Assembly (NCBI RefSeq): GCF_900112605.1
Contig: NZ_FOMJ01000006.1
Location: 62,001-126,000 of the forward strand
Length of the DNA stretch: 64,000 bases
Reading direction: 5' to 3'
Source of the DNA: Thiohalospira halophila DSM 15071
GTDB taxonomy: Bacteria > Pseudomonadota > Gammaproteobacteria > Thiohalospirales > Thiohalospiraceae
Of this stretch, positions 59,417-64,000 are shown in pieces; the stretch's first letter is position 1, and every line of letters begins with the position of its first letter. The notes under the pieces were generated by a model. That model saw only the letters and a program-made list of their open reading frames with translations. It did not search any database and was not told where the DNA came from. Position numbers and translations under genes: made by a program.

Positions 59417-60751
59417 TCAGGTGGGGACCGGGTCGTCGCCGAGGGAGCGGAGCTTGCGATGGAGAGTGGAGGGGTCAATGTCCAGCCGCCGGGCGGCCTC
59501 GCTCTTGTTACCACCGCAGCGCTCCAGGGTCTGGCGGATCCAGAAGGCCTCCACCTCCGCCAGGGTGGCATCCTCGGCGGGGAGAGCCGGAGCAGCCGAT
59601 CGCGGCGCACCTGCCCCCACCGTCTCGGGCAGGGCCCCGACCGCCACGGCACCCTCGCGGGTGAGGACGGCCGCCCGACGGACGGCATTCTCCAGTTCGC
59701 GGACATTCCCCGGCCAGGCGTGGGCCTGAAGCCGCTCCATGGCGTCGGGGGTGAAGCCGATGAAGGCGCGCCCCAACTCCTGGCCGGCGGCGCGGAGGAA
59801 GCCCTCGGCCAGGGGGAGGATATCCTCCCGCCGCTGGCGCAACGGCGGGATGGTGACCGGGAAGACATTGAGCCGGTAATAGAGGTCGGCGCGGAAGGCG
59901 CCGTCGGCGACGACATCGCTGAGGGGGCGATTGGTGGCAGCGACGATGCGGGTGTCCACCTCCACCGCCCGACTGCCGCCCACGCGCCGCACCCGCCGGT
60001 GCTGCAGGAAGTCCAGCAGCCCGGTCTGGACCTCGGCGGCGGCGCTGTTGATCTCGTCCAGCATCAGAGTGCCACCGGCAGCCGCCTCCAACAGGCCGCG
60101 GCGCCCCTCCCCGGCGCCGGTGAAGGCGCCCTTTTCATGGCCGAAGAGCTCGCTGGTCACCAGGCTGTCGGCGATGCCGGCGCAGTTCACCGCCTCGAAG
60201 GGCCCCTGTGCACGGGCGCTGCGCTGGTGGAGCCACTGCGCCGCCACGCCCTTGCCGGTACCGGTCTCCCCTTCCAGGAGAACGGGGATCTCGGTCTCCG
60301 CCGCCTTCTCCAGCAGTTCGCGCACCGGGGCTAGCCCCGGCGTCTCCAGTCCCTCCGGGCGAGCATCGTCGGCGGCCATGCGCTCGTGGTGGCCCAACTC
60401 GGCGGCGAGGTTGGCCAGCCGGGCACGCAGGTCTCCGGCGTCGAAGGGCTTGGTGATGATGTCCCGCACACCACCCCGGAAGGCCTGGATGGCGCTCTCC
60501 GCGGTAGCGTAACCAGTGATCATCATCACCGGGAGGTCGGGTCGGGCGGCCCGGATCCGCTCCAGCAGCCCCATGCCGTCGCCCCCCGGCATGCAGAGGT
60601 CGGTGGCCACCGCATCGGTCTCGGCGAGGTGGGCCCGGGCGGCGGCCCCGTCGGCCACCAGGGTGACTGCAAAGCCGGCCTGCTCGGCCAGCCGGGCCAG
60701 CATCCGCCCCATGTCGGCATCGTCCTCGGCAATGAGCAGGCGCGGTGTCAT
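59417..60751 (-). CDS. NtrC-family sigma-54-dependent response regulator
   Basis: A 444-residue activator. Receiver with Asp51 (AVATDLCMPGGDG) and Lys in ITKPFD; Walker A GETGTGKG (161-168), GAFTGA (208-213), Walker B TLMLDEIN, and a C-terminal Fis-type HTH (NKSEAARRLDIDPSTLHRKLRSL). It stops 104 nt beyond the sigma-54-like site that faces the porin gene. It overlaps the kinase gene by 4 nt. Confidence 0.93.
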   Translation of the reverse strand: MTPRLLIAEDDADMGRMLARLAEQAGFAVTLVADGAAARAHLAETDAVATDLCMPGGDGMGLLERIRAARPDLPVMMITGYATAESAIQAFRGGVRDIITKPFDAGDLRARLANLAAELGHHERMAADDARPEGLETPGLAPVRELLEKAAETEIPVLLEGETGTGKGVAAQWLHQRSARAQGPFEAVNCAGIADSLVTSELFGHEKGAFTGAGEGRRGLLEAAAGGTLMLDEINSAAAEVQTGLLDFLQHRRVRRVGGSRAVEVDTRIVAATNRPLSDVVADGAFRADLYYRLNVFPVTIPPLRQRREDILPLAEGFLRAAGQELGRAFIGFTPDAMERLQAHAWPGNVRELENAVRRAAVLTREGAVAVGALPETVGAGAPRSAAPALPAEDATLAEVEAFWIRQTLERCGGNKSEAARRLDIDPSTLHRKLRSLGDDPVPT

Positions 60752-62130
60752 CTCTCCTCCGGGGTGCAGGCGGTGGTCGGTGCCCCCCGTGGCAGGATCA
60801 GGCGAAACCGGGTCCCCGACGATGAAGTGGCCGCCAGCTCCAGGCGGCCGCCCAGGCTATCGGCAAGATTGCGGCTGACGTAGAGGCCCAGGCCGGTCCC
60901 CTCGCCGGCGCGCTTGGTGGTGGCGAAGGGATCGAAGAGGCGCTCCCGGAGCCCCTCCGGTATCCCCGGACCGTCGTCGATCACGGCGATGGCCACCTCC
61001 GCCTCGTCGGCCTCGTCGACGGCCACGCGCACCCGGCTCGCCCCGGCATCCTCGGCGTTGGAGACCAGGTTGAAGAGGATGTGCTCCAGGGCCGCCGTAT
61101 CCACGGTGATCGCACCGGTGCCCTCGCCCGCGACCTCGACACTGGCCCCGCCCTGGCGACGGGCCACCGGCCCCAGCATGCCGGCCAGCCCCTCCAGCCA
61201 CCCCCCCAGCTCCACTTCCCGGGCCTCACCCTCAGGATGAGCCATGGTCATGAGGTTCTCCACCACGCCGGCACAGAGTCCCGCCTGGCGCTCGATGACA
61301 TCCAGGGCCTCGAGCCGTTCCGCCTCGCCCCCCTCCCGCGCCATCTGGGCATAGCCACGGATATTGCCCAGGGGGGTGTTGAGACCGTGGGCCAGGCCGG
61401 CGGCGAGCTGCCCCACGGCCGCCAGCCGTTGCTCCTGGCAGGCCCGCGCGGTGGCCCGCTCGGTCCGGGCATTGGCCCGGGAGAGGGCCGTGAGCTGGCT
61501 GCGGACCTCGGTGGTCATCTCCGCCAGCCGGTTGCGGATGAGGGCCACCTCCCGTGGCACCCGGCCTTCGGGCAGGGGCGGCGGAGGCGTGGTGGGATTC
61601 ATGTGGCCCACCAGTTCCCCCACCGGCCGGATGAGCCGATGGCGGAAGAGGCGGCGCAGGAGGAGGAACAGCCCCCCCGAGAGCAGTGCCATGCCGCCCA
61701 GGCCGATGAGCAGCGAAGTCAGCAGGACGGGCGTCAGCGCCGGCGGGGCGTGGGCCAACTCCACCTCGCCGTAGTCCCGGCCCAGGAGGCGGATGGGCTC
61801 GGTCACCTCCACCGCCGCCTCCGGCCAATCGCCGGCAGCGGCCAGCTCCCGCCCCGCGGCGTCCCGGATACGGACGGCCGGGATACTCTCCTCGGCGACC
61901 AGGTCCCGGGCCAGGCGCTCCACGGTACCGTAATCGTGGATCATCACGGCATCCAGAGTCACGCTGGCAGTCTGGCGGGCGAGCATGCGCGCATGGTCGC
62001 GCAGGGTCTCCGCCTGGAGACCAGCCACCACCTGAAAGAAGACCAACCCCACCAACAGGACCAGGACCAGCATGCCCCCGCCGGCGTAGACGGTGACCAT
62101 GGAGGAGAGGGTCCGCGGATAGGGGATCAC
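60748..62130 (-). CDS. Membrane sensor histidine kinase paired with NtrC-type regulator
   Basis: 460 residues. Two membrane helices (about 13-36 and 135-158) flank a periplasmic domain of about 95 residues; a HAMP-like linker and coiled coil follow. The H box is AAGLAHGLNTPLGNIRGYAQMA with His248; it has HGLNTPL instead of the usual HEINNPL, so the neighbouring Glu used in catalysis is replaced by Gly. HATPase motifs NLVSNAEDAGA, DDGPGIPEG and TGLGLYV are present. It overlaps the PhnD-like gene by 4 nt. Confidence 0.88.
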   Translation of the reverse strand: MIPYPRTLSSMVTVYAGGGMLVLVLLVGLVFFQVVAGLQAETLRDHARMLARQTASVTLDAVMIHDYGTVERLARDLVAEESIPAVRIRDAAGRELAAAGDWPEAAVEVTEPIRLLGRDYGEVELAHAPPALTPVLLTSLLIGLGGMALLSGGLFLLLRRLFRHRLIRPVGELVGHMNPTTPPPPLPEGRVPREVALIRNRLAEMTTEVRSQLTALSRANARTERATARACQEQRLAAVGQLAAGLAHGLNTPLGNIRGYAQMAREGGEAERLEALDVIERQAGLCAGVVENLMTMAHPEGEAREVELGGWLEGLAGMLGPVARRQGGASVEVAGEGTGAITVDTAALEHILFNLVSNAEDAGASRVRVAVDEADEAEVAIAVIDDGPGIPEGLRERLFDPFATTKRAGEGTGLGLYVSRNLADSLGGRLELAATSSSGTRFRLILPRGAPTTACTPEER

Positions 62131-62993
62131 GGTTCACCCTCCCCCGAACAGGGCCGTTCCACCGCTCGCAGGTGGTCACGCCCCACTTCCATGAGGTCCG
62201 CGTCCGGCGCCCGGAAGTGGGGGACGTAGGCGGGAATCCGGCCGCCGGCCAGAGGCTCCCGCAGGAGGCGGGCCACACGCTCGGCCTGCCCCCGGGACAG
62301 GGCCGGACCGGCCACCACCGCCGGCGGGGGTAGCGGCCCCGACTCCGCCAGGACCCGCAGCTCACCCCCCTCTTCAGTGAAACGCGCCGCCAGGGCCGCG
62401 TTTACGGCGCCAGCGGCGTAGTCACCGTGGATCACTGAGCGAGCCACCCTCCCCTGGCGATGGAGGAACTCGTAATCGGCGAGGTCGGCCAGGTGTACAC
62501 CCGCGTCCGCCAGCAGGCGGCGCGGGGCGTAGTGGCTGGAGAGCGAGCGATAGGCGCCGAAGGCGAAGGTCTCATCCCCGAGGTCGGTGAGTGCCTCGTG
62601 AGGGCTGTCCCGCCGGACCACGACGGCCGCCCGGTAACCGGCCTCGGCCGCCAGTGGGCGGAATCCGCCACCATCCGGATACCGCCGCTCCAGCCGGATG
62701 AGGCCGGTGGCCCCCAGGTAGGCCAGGTCCGCTCGCCCCTCGGCCAGCATGCGCAGGGGCTCGGCGTAGTCGCGGCTGACGTGGAGCTCCACCCGCCGCC
62801 CCAGCCCCGCCTCCAGATAGGCCGCCAGGGGCTGGAAGCGCTGGGCGATGCGGCTCGGCGAGGTGTAGGGCAGGACGGCGAAGGTCAGCGGCGGCTCCGC
62901 CCCCGCGGACTCGGCAACCGGCGCCTCCTCCCCCCGACAACCGACCAGCGCCAGTGTCAGGCACAGCGCCGCGAACCATCCGCGCCGGTCCAT
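62127..62993 (-). CDS. PhnD-like periplasmic binding lipoprotein
   Basis: A 288-residue lipoprotein (lipobox ALVGC, Cys about 19). The PhnD/SsuA-type fold is evident: TFAVLPYTSPSRIAQRFQPLAAYLEAGLGRRVELHVSRDYAEPLRMLAEGRADLAYLGATGLIRLE, FGAYRSLSSHYAPRRLLADAG, VIHGDYAAGAVNAALAARF. No ABC transporter genes accompany it; its stop overlaps the kinase start by 4 nt, so it more likely delivers a ligand to that kinase. The ligand could be an oxyanion, which is unproved. Confidence 0.88.
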   Translation of the reverse strand: MDRRGWFAALCLTLALVGCRGEEAPVAESAGAEPPLTFAVLPYTSPSRIAQRFQPLAAYLEAGLGRRVELHVSRDYAEPLRMLAEGRADLAYLGATGLIRLERRYPDGGGFRPLAAEAGYRAAVVVRRDSPHEALTDLGDETFAFGAYRSLSSHYAPRRLLADAGVHLADLADYEFLHRQGRVARSVIHGDYAAGAVNAALAARFTEEGGELRVLAESGPLPPPAVVAGPALSRGQAERVARLLREPLAGGRIPAYVPHFRAPDADLMEVGRDHLRAVERPCSGEGEP

Positions 62994-62997
62994 GGGG

Positions 62998-63951
62998 TCA
63001 CCCCTCGAACTGGAGATAGGTCCGGTTCATGTTGGTGGGGTGCCAGTCGTCGAAGTGGCGCAGGTGCTCGAAGGCCGGGGCCTCGCGGTAGCGGTCCATG
63101 ACCTCGTTGATGGGGTCCCACGCCCGGGCGTCCGCACCGACGTTCTCCACCAGGAAGTCGAGGTAGTCGCCGGTCTCGGCGCGGACCTTGGCCGGATCGC
63201 TGACGCCGCCGTGGCCGGGGACGATGGTCTTCGGTGCCAGGGTCTCCATGGCCTCGTGATAGGCCTCCTGCCAGGCAGCGACATCGCTCCAGGGGTGGAC
63301 GCCCAGGAGGCGGTCGACGTAAACCATGTCCCCGGTGAAGAGCACCTCCTCCTCCGGCAGCCAGACCACGGCATCGCCGGGGAAGTGGGCATCGCCGAAG
63401 TAGCGCAGCTCCAGGGTGCGCCCACCCAGCTCCACCCGGTGGCGGTCGCCGCTGGCGGGTTCATCGGCGTGGACCGGCTCGATGGCCGCGGCGGCCTCTT
63501 CGCCCAGGACCCGCTCCAGCCGCGGCAGGTGACGGTCGGCGAAGTCCTGCTGGGTCGCCACGGTCTGCTCCAGGGCGATGATCTCGGCCCCGCGCTCGGC
63601 GAAGTAGCCGTTGCCCAGCCAGCGGTGGTCCTGGCTACCGGTATTGATGACCCACTTCACCGGCTCGTCGGTGACCGCCCGCACGGCGCGGTGCAGGGTC
63701 TCGGCGGCCACCGGGGCGGCCCCGCTGTCGATGAGGACGGCACCCGCGTCGGTGACCACCACCCCGTAGTTGGCGTTGAGGGCGAGATTCTCCTCGGTGC
63801 GCGGCTCAGTGGGGCCGATGAGGGCGTAGACGCCGTCACCTGCCGCCTCGATGTTCAGCGGCCCCACCTGCTCGGGCGTGTCGCGTTCGGGGGCGGCACA
63901 GGCGGCCATCGTCAGGGCCACTCCGGCCAGTACCAGGTTTCTCGGGGACAT
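62998..63951 (-). CDS. SoxH-like metallo-beta-lactamase-fold lipoprotein
   Basis: A 317-residue exported protein (signal MSPRNLVLAGVALTMAACA; probable lipobox Cys). It resembles SoxH/quinoprotein-relay hydrolases: NYGVVVTDAGAVLIDSGAAP, VINTGSQDHRWLGNGYFAERGAEIIA, RYFGDAHFPGDAVVWLPEEEVLFTGDMVYVDRLLG and TIVPGHGG. The usual HxHxDH loop is reduced to SQDH, so two ligands of the first metal site are missing while GDMV and GHG remain. It precedes the PhnD-like gene by 4 nt and probably heads that operon. Confidence 0.88.
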   Translation of the reverse strand: MSPRNLVLAGVALTMAACAAPERDTPEQVGPLNIEAAGDGVYALIGPTEPRTEENLALNANYGVVVTDAGAVLIDSGAAPVAAETLHRAVRAVTDEPVKWVINTGSQDHRWLGNGYFAERGAEIIALEQTVATQQDFADRHLPRLERVLGEEAAAAIEPVHADEPASGDRHRVELGGRTLELRYFGDAHFPGDAVVWLPEEEVLFTGDMVYVDRLLGVHPWSDVAAWQEAYHEAMETLAPKTIVPGHGGVSDPAKVRAETGDYLDFLVENVGADARAWDPINEVMDRYREAPAFEHLRHFDDWHPTNMNRTYLQFEG

Positions 63952-63976
63952 ACTGGATACCTCGCGTTATCGGGGT

Positions 63977-64000
63977 TCAGGAGAGCCAGCCGGCCACCGT
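63977..64000 (-). CDS. Possible 3' end of a minus-strand gene
   Basis: Reading the minus strand from the window edge gives TVAGWLS and a TGA stop, 25 nt before the SoxH-like start. It could be the C-terminus of a gene that continues outside the window, but 7 residues cannot prove it. Confidence 0.3.
   Translation of the reverse strand, partial: TVAGWLS

Overview
This is a high-GC stretch of a gammaproteobacterial chromosome. Gene orders such as pilMNOPQ-aroK-aroB-damX divergent from mrcA, yrfG next to nudE, hisBHAFIE-tatABC, and the presence of mutH are gammaproteobacterial hallmarks. soxY, soxZ and soxA, a periplasmic sulfurtransferase and a SoxH-like hydrolase point to a sulfur-oxidising member, and acidic, Asp/Glu-rich tails on several proteins fit a halophile. 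An Ectothiorhodospiraceae/Thiohalospira-type organism is my inference. I see no tRNA or rRNA gene, transposase, phage gene or CRISPR array.

Layout. 1-2.5 kb: a small phosphatase-like protein, an unknown protein, mutH and hemE. 2.5-2.9 kb: a gene-free stretch with a very long inverted repeat. 2.9-8.8 kb: gltB-gltD. 9.0-18.2 kb, minus strand: pilMNOPQ, aroK, aroB, a WGR-domain gene and an ATPase with SPOR domains. 18.3-21.4 kb, plus strand: mrcA and a conserved unknown. 21.4-29.8 kb, minus strand: yrfG, TonB receptor, binding protein, hybrid kinase, trxA, rho, rpmE. 29.9-31.5 kb: nudE, a 46-residue membrane protein with an FNR-type promoter, and an FNR/ANR regulator. 31.6-36.8 kb, plus strand: hisBHAFIE-tatABC, then a barrel-like protein. 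37.8-44.5 kb: household and unknown genes, including xthA, lysA and lptM.

44.5-49.8 kb is a sulfur-oxidation module: a membrane kinase, an NtrC-family activator, a pair of dyads placed like enhancer sites, a sigma-54-type promoter and soxYZA. SoxY has a twin-arginine signal, and tatABC lies in the same window. 49.8-53.7 kb: a cyclic-di-GMP protein and an SLC13-type transporter. 53.7-56.9 kb: moaB and modAB-modC, where ModC is fused to a ModE DNA-binding domain and a ModE-like operator overlaps the modA promoter.

57.0-64.0 kb is a second sigma-54 module: a PhnD-like periplasmic lipoprotein, a kinase and another NtrC-family activator sit upstream of a porin and a two-domain periplasmic rhodanese, with a sigma-54-like site in front of the porin. 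A SoxH-like hydrolase heads this group. The two NtrC/sigma-54 modules and the TonB receptor-binding protein-kinase trio are the most interesting parts of the window.
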